A stretch of DNA of 64,000 nt, from contig CAJUSR010000007.1 in assembly GCA_910588855.1 (NCBI GenBank), positions 62,001-126,000 of the forward strand, in the 5' to 3' direction. Source of the stretch: an uncultured Kineothrix sp. (GTDB lineage Bacteria > Bacillota > Clostridia > Lachnospirales > Lachnospiraceae). The first letter of the stretch is position 1; each line of letters begins with the position of its first letter. The position numbers and the translations under genes are program-made. The notes under the pieces were generated by a model. That model was not told where the DNA came from and did no database searches. It saw only the letters and a list, made by a program, of their open reading frames with translations. Shown one piece after another: positions 24,548 through 33,475 of the stretch.

Positions 24548-25043
24548 TCAATTAACGGAACAGGATATTAAGCGGATGGAAGAGGAAATAGAGTACCGGA
24601 AGCTGGTTGTCCGTAAGGAGGCGCTGGAAGCTGTAAAGGAGGCTCGGGCGCAGGGGGATTTGAGCGAAAACTTTGAATATTATGCGGCGAAAAGGGAGAA
24701 GAATAAGAACGAGAGCCGAATCCGTTTTCTGGAACGGATGATTAAGACAGCGGAAATCATATCCGATGAATCGAAGGAGGATGAAATCGGAGTCAATAAT
24801 ACGGTGGAAGTGCGGTTTGAAGAAGACGGTTCATTGGAAACCTATAAAATTGTAACGACTATGCGGGGCAATTCTCTGGAAGGCCTGGTCAGTACGGAAT
24901 CTCCCATTGGGAAGGCATTGCTTGGGCACAAAGTGGGGGAACGGGTCTGCGTTCAGGTGAACGATAGCTTCAGCTATTATGTTACCGTGGAAAAAATTAT
25001 GAAAACGGTGGACGATGGAAGCGATAAGATAAGAAGTTTTTAG
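24540..25043 (+). CDS. GreA/GreB-family transcription factor
   Basis: A 167-residue protein with the N-terminal coiled coil and acidic tip (EARAQGDLSENFEYYAAKREK) and a C-terminal FKBP-like domain (ESPIGKALLGHKVGERV). GreA-type factors enter the secondary channel of RNA polymerase and stimulate cleavage of backtracked RNA. Its gene overlap with dus is unlike the usual greA-lysS context, so this may be a paralogue. Confidence 0.9.
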   Translation: MHNQLTEQDIKRMEEEIEYRKLVVRKEALEAVKEARAQGDLSENFEYYAAKREKNKNESRIRFLERMIKTAEIISDESKEDEIGVNNTVEVRFEEDGSLETYKIVTTMRGNSLEGLVSTESPIGKALLGHKVGERVCVQVNDSFSYYVTVEKIMKTVDDGSDKIRSF

Positions 25044-25165
25044 CATTTGGAGAAAACCGGAAACCGGGAAAAGAAAGCCCATAATATATATAGGAGGGAA
25101 AAGGCTAAAAACATTTTCAGCGATTGGATTTGGACGTCTGCAAAAGCGGACAGATGGGAGCAAAA

Positions 25166-25375
25166 ATGGAAAAAAAAGAGATTGGGGAAAAGGATATCGA
25201 AAATGTACTGAAAATTCTGGAAAATTTTTCGGAGACGGAAACGAGCAGGCTGAAGATACAGGTTTCCGAAGCGGAAGAACCGGAAAAGGTAGAAAAGACA
25301 TATCATTACGGACGTTGTGATGTGGGCAGCCCGTGGGCAAAAGGGGAATGCTATGATTTGCCGGAGCAGGATTGA
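25166..25375 (+). CDS. Conserved-looking small protein of unknown function
   Basis: Sixty-nine residues: an acidic helical first half (MEKKEIGEKDIENVLKILEN) and a Cys-containing C-terminus (YGRCDVGSPWAKGECYD). I start at ATG 25166 with GGGAG upstream; a longer in-frame start at 25124 lacks a site. I do not recognise the family. The position before metF suggests a shared transcript. Confidence 0.55.
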   Translation: MEKKEIGEKDIENVLKILENFSETETSRLKIQVSEAEEPEKVEKTYHYGRCDVGSPWAKGECYDLPEQD

Positions 25376-25389
25376 GGCGAAGTTTTTAC

Positions 25390-25405
25390 TTTTTGACACC
25401 CGAAT
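25390..25405. repeat. Half-site of the palindromic element
   Basis: TTTTTGACACCCGAAT matches the inner part of one arm of the palindromes at 28909-29001 and 54218-54272. The other arm is absent. Confidence 0.5.
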
Positions 25406-25456
25406 TATTATGATAAAAAAGAAGAGGAACGGATAGGAAAAGGGAGGAAAAGAAAA

Positions 25457-26317
25457 ATGATTATTGAAAATTTGTTTGAAAAGAAAAAACCGGTTATTTC
25501 GTTTGAAATATTCCCGCCGAAAAAAGAAGCGGAGCTGAACAACATAGACGAGACGCTTAAGACACTGGCGAAACTTCATCCGGATTTTATCAGTGTAACT
25601 TTTGGGGCAGGAGGAAGCGGAACGAATAACCATACCGTGGATTTGGCGAAAAAGATAAAAGAAGACTATGATATTGAACCCCTTGTCCATTTAACCTGTA
25701 TCAGCCATAGCAAGGAGGAGATAAAAGCGATTCTGCAGCAGATGAAAGAGGCAGGGCTTAAAAATGTGCTTGCCCTTAGAGGCGATGTAAACCCGAACGT
25801 ACCGGTAAAAGAAGACTTTAAATATGCCAGTGAACTGGTGGCTTTTATTAAAGAGCAGGGAGACTTCCATATAAGCGGCGCCTGCTATCCGGAAGTACAC
25901 TTGGAGGCAAAAGATGAAGTAACGGATATCCGCAATTTGAAAAAGAAAGTGGATGCGGGCGCAGGGCATTTGGTATCCCAATTGTTTTTTGACAACAATG
26001 TTTTTTATGATTTTATGACAAAGGTGCGGATAGCCGGCATTGATACGCCGGTGGAGGCAGGTATTATGCCTGTGACAAACAAAGCACAGATAAAGCGGAT
26101 GGTGACGATGTGCGGGGCAACGCTGCCGGATAAATTTGAAAGGATTTTGGAAAAATACGGAGAAAATAAAGAGGCGTTGTTTGATGCAGGGATGGTATAT
26201 GCAATTAACCAAATCGTGGAATTGATTTCTCATGGCGTGGACGGAATACATATCTTCACGATGAATAATCCGGTGGTGGCAGGCAGAATCTGCGATGGGA
26301 TTAAAAATCTTGTTTAA
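25457..26317 (+). CDS. metF: Methylenetetrahydrofolate reductase
   Basis: This TIM-barrel enzyme reduces 5,10-methylene- to 5-methyl-tetrahydrofolate for methionine synthesis or the Wood-Ljungdahl methyl branch. The 286-residue protein has VISFEIFPPKKEAEL, SVTFGAGGSG, HLTCISHSKEE, NVLALRGD and SQLFFDN, the FAD- and folate-site landmarks. GGGAGG precedes ATG 25457. No other folate gene is adjacent. Confidence 0.96.
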   Translation: MIIENLFEKKKPVISFEIFPPKKEAELNNIDETLKTLAKLHPDFISVTFGAGGSGTNNHTVDLAKKIKEDYDIEPLVHLTCISHSKEEIKAILQQMKEAGLKNVLALRGDVNPNVPVKEDFKYASELVAFIKEQGDFHISGACYPEVHLEAKDEVTDIRNLKKKVDAGAGHLVSQLFFDNNVFYDFMTKVRIAGIDTPVEAGIMPVTNKAQIKRMVTMCGATLPDKFERILEKYGENKEALFDAGMVYAINQIVELISHGVDGIHIFTMNNPVVAGRICDGIKNLV

Positions 26318-26341
26318 AGCGGAGATAGAAAGGAGCAATAT

Positions 26342-27325
26342 ATGTATGATTTGGTAATTATCGGGTCAGGGCCGGCCGGTTTGTCGGCGGCAGTTTATGC
26401 AAAGAGGGCCGGAATGGAGACTTTAGTAATAGAAAAAAGTGCAATGAGCGGTGGGCAGGTGCTGACGACTTACGAGGTGGATAATTATTTGGGGCTGTCC
26501 GGGATTAACGGTTTTGATTTAGGGATGAAATTCCGGGAACATGCGGATAAAATGGGCGTAGAGTTTCTGGAGACGGAAGTAGTAAGCGTAAAGGAAATTG
26601 TGCAGATAGAAAGAAACTTGTCAAGTGATTTCGAGTATCAGGCTGAGTTAGTAGCATGTGGTGGGGAAAGGCGCAGGACATATGCGGTTGTTACAGAGAA
26701 AGGGGAATTTGAAACGAAAACCGTATTGGCGGCCACAGGGGCTGTCCATGCTAAGTTAGGGGTGCCAGGGGAAGAAGAGCTGGCTGGCATGGGGGTTTCT
26801 TACTGCGCCACATGCGACGGGGCTTTTTTCAGGAACCGTACCGTAGCCGTAGTCGGAGGCGGGGATGTGGCGGTGGAAGATGCCATTTTTTTGGCAAGGA
26901 CCAGCAAGAAAGTATACTTAATCCATCGAAGAGATGAATTCCGTGCCGCGAAAATCCTGCAGGAGAAGGTAAAGGAATTTCCAAATGTGGAAATCCTCTG
27001 GAATACGGTAGTGGAAGAAATTATAGGGGAAGGGCAGGTGGAGAAAGTAAGAATCCGCAATGTGGCGTCAAAAGAATCGGAAGAAATAGAAATGGACGGT
27101 GTATTTATTGCCGTAGGCATACATCCTAATACCAGGCTGTTCCGGAATCTGGTGGAATGTGACGAGAAAGGCTATATTGTCGCCGGCGAAGATGGAGCAA
27201 CAAGCGCACCGGGGATTTTTGCGGCAGGGGATGTACGGACGAAACCTTTGCGTCAAATTGTTACAGCGGTTGCCGATGGTGCCAATGCCATTGCTGGAAT
27301 ACAAAATTATTATATTTCTTGCTAA
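26342..27325 (+). CDS. trxB: Thioredoxin reductase-family flavoprotein
   Basis: A 327-residue FAD/NAD(P)H disulfide reductase: FAD motif GSGPAGLSAAVYAKRAG, redox pair CATC in VSYCATCDGAFF, NAD(P)H motif VVGGGDVAVEDA with HRRDEFRA (NADPH preference), and GIFAAGDVRTKPLRQIVTA. It reduces thioredoxin or a related carrier in the cytoplasm. A stretch near residues 85-115 is longer than usual. AAAGGAG precedes the start, 24 bases after metF. Confidence 0.94.
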   Translation: MYDLVIIGSGPAGLSAAVYAKRAGMETLVIEKSAMSGGQVLTTYEVDNYLGLSGINGFDLGMKFREHADKMGVEFLETEVVSVKEIVQIERNLSSDFEYQAELVACGGERRRTYAVVTEKGEFETKTVLAATGAVHAKLGVPGEEELAGMGVSYCATCDGAFFRNRTVAVVGGGDVAVEDAIFLARTSKKVYLIHRRDEFRAAKILQEKVKEFPNVEILWNTVVEEIIGEGQVEKVRIRNVASKESEEIEMDGVFIAVGIHPNTRLFRNLVECDEKGYIVAGEDGATSAPGIFAAGDVRTKPLRQIVTAVADGANAIAGIQNYYISC

Positions 27326-27385
27326 GTTTTTTAGGAATCCATGAAAAAGCCCATAAAATCTGAGATTGGGAAATTGAGCCATAGG

Positions 27386-27414
27386 TTGACAAATGTGTCG
27401 GAAGATGTTATATT
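27386..27414 (+). promoter_or_regulatory. Promoter of the NlpC/P60 gene
   Basis: TTGACA (27386-27391) and TATATT (27409-27414) with a 17-base spacer lie 68 bases before the start codon. Confidence 0.75.
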
Positions 27415-27482
27415 ATTTGACAGATGTAACAAAATTGTAACAAATTAAAAAAGTAAGTAACAATTTCCGGAGGATTTATCCT

Positions 27483-28856
27483 ATGAGACAAAAGAACATG
27501 AAAATGGCAATATGTGCAGTGACAGCAATTCTTACATTTTCAAGTATGGACATAAAATCAAATGCAGCAACGGATTTATCATCGGTGTTGCCGTCGGCAG
27601 GCGTAGATTATACATTACAGGCAAATGCTACATCCCTTAAAAACATCAAGGAGGAAGCGGATACGGAAAAGGCTTCTTCCAAGCAGGAAACGGCAGGGCA
27701 GGCTACAGGGAATGAGGAAACAGAGGCAAAGGCGGACAGCGTTTCCGACAACGCTTCTTTAACAGGCAACGATATTTCAGGGCAGCTGCAATCGGCGGAA
27801 ATGGTTTCGGAGCAGCAGATACAAGAGGAAGAAAAAGTAATCGAGGAAACGAAGGAAGTAGATACTTCTAACCTCAGTGAAAAGATTTTAAAAGATGTGG
27901 CGAAAAAGCTGGACAGGAAAGACGAAGAAGAAAGCTTTAAAAACCTTGTAATTGCAAAAGTAAACGATTATGTAAACGTAAGAAGCATCCCCAGTGAAGA
28001 AGGCGAAATCGTCGGGAAACTTTATGACAAGTCAGTGGGAAGCTTTATTTCAGAAGTAGACGGCTGGTACGAAATTAAATCCGGTTCCGTTACAGGTTAT
28101 GTCAAAGGGGAATATTGTGTAACCGGCGATGATGCTGTGGAATTGGCAAAACAGGTAGGAACGAGGATTGCAACGGTCACCACCACCACATTGAAGGTTA
28201 GGGAACAGCCCGGTTTGGACACCACAGTATTAGGAATGGTTCCTATCGAAGACCAGCTTGTTGTAACGGAAGAATTAGACGATTGGGTTAGGGTAAATAT
28301 AGAAGAAGGCGACGGATACGTTTCTACGGATTATGTAACGCTTTCTACGGAATTTGTTCAGGCAGAATCAAAAGCAGAGGAAGAAGCAAGGCTGGCAAAA
28401 GAAGAGGCGGACAGGAAAGCGGCTCAGGCAGCGGCAAGAAGAGCGGCAGAGAAGTCCAATTCATCGGGCGGCGGTTCCGACCAGGTTATGTATGCTTCCG
28501 GCAATGGCAGTGAAATGGGACGCGCGGTTGCAAATTATGCGCTCCAGTTTGTTGGGAATCCGTATGTATACGGCGGAACCAGTTTGACGAACGGGGCAGA
28601 CTGCTCAGGTTTTGTAATGAGTGTATATGCGAACTTTGGCGTAAGCCTGCCGCATTCATCGGCAGCGGATAGAAGCGTAGGGGCTGCGGTAAACGGGCTG
28701 GCAAATGCACAGCCGGGCGACTTGGTTTGCTATTCCGGTCATGTGGCGCTGTATATCGGAAATGGGCAGATTGTCCATGCATCTACATCGAAAACAGGAA
28801 TCATAGTTTCCAGTGCAAGCTATAGGACTCCTCTTTCGGTAAGGAGAATATTCTAA
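27483..28856 (+). CDS. Secreted SH3b-NlpC/P60 peptidoglycan hydrolase
   Basis: A 457-residue exported protein: signal peptide (about residues 1-30, ending near SNAA), an acidic low-complexity region, two bacterial SH3 domains (about 158-215 and 235-290, with VNVRSIPSEEGEIVGKL and LKVREQPGLDTTVLG), an Ala/Glu-rich linker, and a C-terminal NlpC/P60 domain. Catalytic Cys is about residue 374 (GADCSGFVM) and His about 420 (SGHVALYIG). It probably cuts D-Glu-diaminopimelate bonds in the wall. CCGGAGG precedes the ATG. Confidence 0.95.
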   Translation: MRQKNMKMAICAVTAILTFSSMDIKSNAATDLSSVLPSAGVDYTLQANATSLKNIKEEADTEKASSKQETAGQATGNEETEAKADSVSDNASLTGNDISGQLQSAEMVSEQQIQEEEKVIEETKEVDTSNLSEKILKDVAKKLDRKDEEESFKNLVIAKVNDYVNVRSIPSEEGEIVGKLYDKSVGSFISEVDGWYEIKSGSVTGYVKGEYCVTGDDAVELAKQVGTRIATVTTTTLKVREQPGLDTTVLGMVPIEDQLVVTEELDDWVRVNIEEGDGYVSTDYVTLSTEFVQAESKAEEEARLAKEEADRKAAQAAARRAAEKSNSSGGGSDQVMYASGNGSEMGRAVANYALQFVGNPYVYGGTSLTNGADCSGFVMSVYANFGVSLPHSSAADRSVGAAVNGLANAQPGDLVCYSGHVALYIGNGQIVHASTSKTGIIVSSASYRTPLSVRRIF

Positions 28857-28875
28857 TAAAAATAAGACGGAAGAG

Positions 28876-28906
28876 CGGATGTCTGAAAAGGGCATCCGTT
28901 TTTTTG
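28876..28906 (+). terminator. Intrinsic terminator of the NlpC/P60 gene
   Basis: CGGATG pairs with CATCCG and is followed by seven T residues. Confidence 0.85.
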
Positions 28907-28908
28907 CC

Positions 28909-29001
28909 TTATAAGGATTCGGGTGTCAAAAGGTCTTCCCGGCAGTGCCATCTGCCAAGCGGCACTGCCGGGAAGACCTTTTGACACCCGAATCCTTATA
29001 A
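28909..29001. mobile_element. Large palindromic element, copy A (MITE-like)
   Basis: A 41-bp left arm (28909-28949) is perfectly complementary to the right arm (28961-29001) around an 11-base loop. The arms contain GGATTCGGGTGTCAAAAGG. A shorter copy with the same outer arm is at 54218-54272. Both stand immediately after a terminator U-tract and are followed by the same post-terminator repeat. No coding capacity; it could be a non-autonomous transposon or a dispersed intergenic palindrome. Confidence 0.75.
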
Positions 29002-29023
29002 TAAAGTCCTTCGTCAGAAGGGC
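28994..29023. repeat. Post-terminator repeat, copy 2
   Basis: CCTTATAATAAAGTCCTTCG and onward matches copies at 11692 and 54271, and overlaps the end of the palindrome. Confidence 0.5.
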
Positions 29024-29134
29024 GTAAATTGATGAAGTATCGAATCCACATATAGAAAATTGCCCCACAATCTTGCAAGGAAACAGTAAGGATTGGAAAG
29101 CAATGCTTGTAAGATATTATAATGAGACAGCAGG

Positions 29135-29205
29135 TTATCCACATAAAGAAATTTCTGAAAATAAGAGAAATTGATTTATGCACGGTTTTATCCACATTAT
29201 CCACA
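29135..29205. promoter_or_regulatory. Cluster of three perfect DnaA boxes
   Basis: TTATCCACA occurs at 29135-29143, 29188-29196 and 29197-29205, all in the same orientation, the last two directly abutting. A fourth near-match (TTATGCACG) is at 29176-29184. The third box includes the stop codon of the XRE gene. The 28857-29196 gap otherwise holds the terminator and palindrome and no gene. Confidence 0.8.
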
Positions 29206-29679
29206 CGGTTTTTTGGGGAGGGGAGAGGAGGAGCCCTTTTCCTGCCTGCGGTTCTGGTATTTTACTTCCATGAAAGACAGAATATCGTTTTGGTCGCGGA
29301 TATCAAGGAGCATGAAATAAAAGAGGAGCTGCCGTTCTTTTTTGCTTAAAAATTTGAACTTTTTGCTATTCTCAGGAGCATTTGCAAATTCAATAAATAA
29401 GGATAAATCATCCATTTGCCCAGTGTAGCTAACATGCCTTTCCGATGCAAAATCCGTGTTGATGTTGAAGGTAACGATTAATTCAAGGAAATTTTCTATA
29501 GGGATTCCGTATAACATAGACAGGTTGTATAAGGAGTTTATAGGCGGTGTGATTCTTTCCGTTTCATAGTGGGAATAGGTTTGCCTCGTGATATTAAGGT
29601 GGGAAGCAACAAATTCCTGGGAATAATTAAACGATTTGCGCAAATTTTTTAAATATTGTCCTAAAGTAGTTTTGGTCAT
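29197..29679 (-). CDS. XRE-family transcriptional regulator
   Basis: A 160-residue protein with an N-terminal helix-turn-helix (LGQYLKNLRKSFNYSQEFVASHLNITRQTYSHYETE) and a C-terminal region of about 90 residues without recognisable fold (YTGQMDDLSLFIEFANAPEN, KKERQLLFYFMLLDIRDQND). Its 3' end overlaps a DnaA-box cluster. The target is unknown; it faces away from the secreted-protein gene at 29898, with which it shares a spacer. Confidence 0.88.
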   Translation of the reverse strand: MTKTTLGQYLKNLRKSFNYSQEFVASHLNITRQTYSHYETERITPPINSLYNLSMLYGIPIENFLELIVTFNINTDFASERHVSYTGQMDDLSLFIEFANAPENSKKFKFLSKKERQLLFYFMLLDIRDQNDILSFMEVKYQNRRQEKGSSSPLPKKPCG

Positions 29680-29801
29680 TTTATTTTACTCCATACAGGG
29701 CGGAAGATTCTTCATTGATAGGGGGCATACAAAGCTGCACCAGGAAGGGTATTGGCAATTCGCATAACATAATTTGGATTTAGTTTATCTCAAAAGGATG
29801 C

Positions 29802-29830
29802 TTGAAAATATATTAACGATAGCATATAAT
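29802..29830 (+). promoter_or_regulatory. Promoter before the secreted protein and glycan operon
   Basis: TTGAAA (29802-29807) and TATAAT (29825-29830), 17-base spacer. No terminator is visible between 30554 and 42913, so it could drive the whole 13-kb block. Confidence 0.7.
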
Positions 29831-29897
29831 AAGATACGGGCTATTATTAATAGCATTTCTTTTACATAGTTGGAATGTTGGAATGGAGGAGAGAAAG

Positions 29898-30554
29898 ATG
29901 AAAGCGAGTATAGTAAAGAGGATGTTGGCTGGGGCGTTGGCAGTTTCATTGGTGATGGCTCCTGCGATGGTACAGGCAGCGGAGGTATCGTCAGACACGG
30001 GTAATTCTACAACAGCAGCAGAGAGCATTATTTCTTCAAGTACATCGGAAAGTGTTACATCAGTAGCTAAAGTGCCTACTACGAGTGAAGTAGGAGGGGT
30101 AAAATCAACGATGACAGGAGTTTATCTGGCTACTAAAGTAAACGGCAGCGCGGTTACCAGCAACTTAGCCACGATAGCCCAAGGATATGGCTTGACCAGT
30201 AATGAGAAACCGTATGCGAAGTTTTTTAATTTGGATGCAAAAAAAAGCCCGATGGCAATGCAGGTAATTGATACGGTAGCATCTTCTTTAGGGGCAACGG
30301 TTGGCCCGGTATTGAATATTGAGCTTGGAAAAATGGCAGGCGGGGAATACAGCCTTTTAGCTTCGGATGGTCCGGCAATTAGGATTGCAATAGGCATTCC
30401 TAAGAATTTCGTACAGGGAGACAGCAACTATGCGATGATATGTGTACGTGAAGGCGGCGCTTTTTCAGTTTTGAAGGACTTGGATTCCGACCCGGCTACG
30501 ATTACTTTTGATGCGGCAGGCGGTGCAGGCGCTTACGGAATTATCAGATATTAA
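29898..30554 (+). CDS. Secreted protein of unknown function
   Basis: A 218-residue protein with a clear signal peptide (KRMLAGALAVSLVMAPAMVQA, cut near residue 25), a Ser/Thr-rich spacer and a globular region (VYLATKVNGSAVTSNLATIA to AGGAGAYGIIRY). I do not recognise the family. Start 29898 is chosen because GGAGGAGAG precedes it; an ATG five codons earlier lies on top of that site. It stands 36 bases before the large glycan operon. Confidence 0.7.
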   Translation: MKASIVKRMLAGALAVSLVMAPAMVQAAEVSSDTGNSTTAAESIISSSTSESVTSVAKVPTTSEVGGVKSTMTGVYLATKVNGSAVTSNLATIAQGYGLTSNEKPYAKFFNLDAKKSPMAMQVIDTVASSLGATVGPVLNIELGKMAGGEYSLLASDGPAIRIAIGIPKNFVQGDSNYAMICVREGGAFSVLKDLDSDPATITFDAAGGAGAYGIIRY

Positions 30555-30590
30555 TTTTTAGCGGAAACGGAGATAAGGCGGAGAATTAAG

Positions 30591-32492
30591 ATGGAACCGG
30601 AAGGGATGGCCGGGTGGGCAGGAACGGAAGGGGAAGGCGGCAGCAGTTTGGAATCGGCAGTGCAAAAGCGGAAACCGGGGCTGCTGCCGCCCGTCTTTAT
30701 TGCCTCGATTCGGAAGAAAACTATGGGATTTGGAAAAAAAGCGGCAAAAAGGGTGGGAGAGAATAGCTATTTGATTTTTATCCTGCTTTTGATATTTTGC
30801 CTTTATCAATATGGAATACAGAAAATCTACGGGTTCACAATTTATCCCGATGAATTTGGGTATTGGGCAAACGCAGCGGATGCAGTAGGATATGATTGGA
30901 GCCAGATAGCATCTGTCGGCGCATATTATTCTTTTGGATATAGCCTGATTTTGATACCGGTTTTAAAAATCTTCAAAGGCGGGGTAGCGGCTTACCGGGC
31001 AGCGGTAGCTGTAAATATGCTTTTGATGTGCATTTCCATTTTTCTTTTGCATGGGATTGCCGGAAAGTTATTTCCGGATATGGGAAAAGTACGGAAAGTA
31101 TTTTTGGGCGGGATAGCAGTCTTGTATCCGCCTTGTATTTTTTATATGCAGATGACCATGACGGAAGTGCTTTTGTGCTTTCTGTTCCTGCTGGTTTTTT
31201 ATCTGTTGCTTAGTTTTTTGGAGAAATCGGATGGGCTTGGGGCTATTGCTTTAGCCATTGCCTTGGCAATTGCGCTTGTCTATATGTATTGTGTGCATAT
31301 GCGCACGATAGGAATTGTGATTGCCTGCGGCTTGGTTTGTTTTTTGTGGGGGATGGTAAACAAAGGGAAGATAAGGCAGATACTTGCTTTGGCGGGGGTA
31401 TTTGTACTGTCTGCAGTCGTTGCATATCTATTAAAAAGCCATGCGGTTTCGGAAGTGTTTTCCTATGCGGAAGAAGATATCCTGAGCAAGACCACATATG
31501 GAGGGCAATGGGAGAAGCTGGCGCATATTTTTACCATGCAGGGGATATGCCAGTTTTTGCAGGAGATTATAGGGAAGCTTTTTTATTTGGGCTTATCCAG
31601 CTTCGGGCTGTGCTATTGGGCATTAATCTGGTGTGTGAGGGAATGTGCTGATTTAGTAAATAGGAGGAAGAGAAAAGAAGCGGTTTTGCCGAGGCAATGG
31701 GGCGCCGTCTTTTTATTATTGGCTGCTATTGGAGAAGTGCTGATTAGCAGTATTTTTATGCACCAGTCTCCAAAAGTGGACGGTCTGATTTATGGAAGAT
31801 ATCAGGAAATGCTTGTACCAGCCATGATTATGATAGGGATTGCATTCATGGAAAAGGCAGGGAAATGTGTAGTTCCGGTTATTATGTCTATGGGCGGCAT
31901 TTTGGGGGCAATGGCATGGATGCTGCATAAGACAGTGGAAGAAAGAGGGTTGGAAGGACTGCGTGGATATCATGTTCCGGGGATTAGTTATGTAGTCAAC
32001 GAAAATAATCCGGATATGGAGTTGTTTTTTAGGGATACATGGCTTTTGGGCTTTGGAATGATGATATTTGCCGGTATCATTGTCTGTATGAGCGCTAAGA
32101 GAGGATATGAATGGCTTTTGTCATTTATTTTAATTATGGAGATTCTGGCAGGGGTGCAAATCAGCGCACATTATACATATCGTGGAAACCGTGTAAACTT
32201 TGAAAGCCTGATGATTTCGGATACCATCCGTGAGTTGGGCAAAGAGACGGACAAAGTGGTCTATTTGGAAGAGGGGCGTCCGGAACTTGCCGGATTTCTT
32301 CAAATGCAGATACCGGATAGGACGATTCGTATGATAAAACCGGAAGCATTAGAGAACGGGAAAGAAAAAGCACGGTTTGTGATTTCCGGCATAGAGGCGG
32401 CAAATAGGGAACAACTGAAGGAACAATATGAAAAAGAGGTGGCTACGGGAACGTTTTACCTTTACTTCGATATAAGCGAGGACGATTTATGA
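30591..32492 (+). CDS. Polytopic membrane protein, glycosyltransferase-like
   Basis: A 633-residue protein with a 60-residue cytosolic N-terminus, about ten or more membrane helices and a C-terminal soluble tail. The loop after the first helix has YPDEFGYWANA, reminiscent of the acidic DE motif of GT-C lipid-linked-sugar transferases, which use polyprenyl-phosphate sugars on the outer face. This fits the adjacent polyprenyl-phosphate GT2 gene. Family assignment is tentative. It overlaps the next gene by 4 bases. Confidence 0.7.
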   Translation: MEPEGMAGWAGTEGEGGSSLESAVQKRKPGLLPPVFIASIRKKTMGFGKKAAKRVGENSYLIFILLLIFCLYQYGIQKIYGFTIYPDEFGYWANAADAVGYDWSQIASVGAYYSFGYSLILIPVLKIFKGGVAAYRAAVAVNMLLMCISIFLLHGIAGKLFPDMGKVRKVFLGGIAVLYPPCIFYMQMTMTEVLLCFLFLLVFYLLLSFLEKSDGLGAIALAIALAIALVYMYCVHMRTIGIVIACGLVCFLWGMVNKGKIRQILALAGVFVLSAVVAYLLKSHAVSEVFSYAEEDILSKTTYGGQWEKLAHIFTMQGICQFLQEIIGKLFYLGLSSFGLCYWALIWCVRECADLVNRRKRKEAVLPRQWGAVFLLLAAIGEVLISSIFMHQSPKVDGLIYGRYQEMLVPAMIMIGIAFMEKAGKCVVPVIMSMGGILGAMAWMLHKTVEERGLEGLRGYHVPGISYVVNENNPDMELFFRDTWLLGFGMMIFAGIIVCMSAKRGYEWLLSFILIMEILAGVQISAHYTYRGNRVNFESLMISDTIRELGKETDKVVYLEEGRPELAGFLQMQIPDRTIRMIKPEALENGKEKARFVISGIEAANREQLKEQYEKEVATGTFYLYFDISEDDL

Positions 32493-33475
32493 AATTAATC
32501 ATACAAATTCCCTGCTTCAATGAGGCGGAGACGTTGGAGATTGCGTTGAACGACCTTCCTAAGAAACTGGATGGGATTGATGAAATAGAATATTTAATTA
32601 TTAACGACGGAAGTAGGGACGATACGGTAGAAGTGGCGAGAAAGTGGGGAGTTCACCATATCGTGAATTTCAGGCAGAATAAAGGGCTTGCCAAAGGGTT
32701 TATGGCAGGATTGGATGGATGCCTGCAAAACGGTGCCGATATTATTGTAAATACGGATGCGGATAATCAATATTGTGCGGAGGATATTGCAGTCTTAATC
32801 CGGCCTATTCTGGATGGGGAGGCGGATATGGTAATCGGTGCGAGGCCGATTGATGAGACAGAGCATTTTTCCTTTATCAAGAAAAAACTGCAGCATTTCG
32901 GAAGCTGGGTGGTGAGAAAGGCATCCAATACGGATATCCCTGATGCACCCAGCGGGTTTCGGGCATTTTCCCGGGAAGCCGCCATGAGGATGAATGTGGT
33001 TAACGATTATACATATACGCTGGAAACGATTGTTCAGGCCGGAAGGGAAAAAATTGCGGTGACCCATGTGCCGGTGCGTACCAACAGGGAACTAAGGCCC
33101 TCCCGGTTGTTTCAGAGCATATGGGGATATGTGAAGAAGAGTATGCTGACGATATTGCGGGCGTATATGATGTATAAACCTTTAAAATTCTTTAGCTTTT
33201 TGGCGGTACCGCCGATAGGGGTCGGGTTGTTGATTAGTTTCCGTTTCCTCTATTTTATAGCAGTCGGACAAGCAAACGGTCATGTGCAGTCCTTGATTTT
33301 GGCATGTACATTGATTATTATGGGTTTCCTTACTTTTATGATTGGTCTGATGGCGGATGTGATAGCATCAAACCGGAAACTGCTGCAGGATACCCAGTAT
33401 CATGTAAGGAAAATGGAATATGATTTAATGAAACAGCAGCAAAGGACGGAAGACCCACATGGAGGAGCGGAATGA
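32489..33475 (+). CDS. GT2 glycosyltransferase, polyprenyl-phosphate type
   Basis: A 328-residue enzyme: N-terminal GT-A domain with IIQIPCFNEAETL, INDGSRDDT, the DxD motif in NTDADNQY and PDAPSGFRAFSR, then two C-terminal membrane helices (residues about 230-300). This is the dolichyl-phosphate-mannose-synthase-like layout, making polyprenyl-phosphate sugars that membrane GT-C enzymes use. ATGA overlaps at both ends show tight translational coupling. Confidence 0.9.
   Translation: MKLIIQIPCFNEAETLEIALNDLPKKLDGIDEIEYLIINDGSRDDTVEVARKWGVHHIVNFRQNKGLAKGFMAGLDGCLQNGADIIVNTDADNQYCAEDIAVLIRPILDGEADMVIGARPIDETEHFSFIKKKLQHFGSWVVRKASNTDIPDAPSGFRAFSREAAMRMNVVNDYTYTLETIVQAGREKIAVTHVPVRTNRELRPSRLFQSIWGYVKKSMLTILRAYMMYKPLKFFSFLAVPPIGVGLLISFRFLYFIAVGQANGHVQSLILACTLIIMGFLTFMIGLMADVIASNRKLLQDTQYHVRKMEYDLMKQQQRTEDPHGGAE

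Noticed and set aside
25040..25690. Minus-strand 216-codon frame
   Set aside because: Opposite to the start of metF and the small upstream gene; Phe-rich, no recognisable domain or ribosome binding site.
29122..29349. 75-codon frame over the DnaA boxes
   Set aside because: It overlaps the XRE gene on the other strand and begins without a ribosome binding site.
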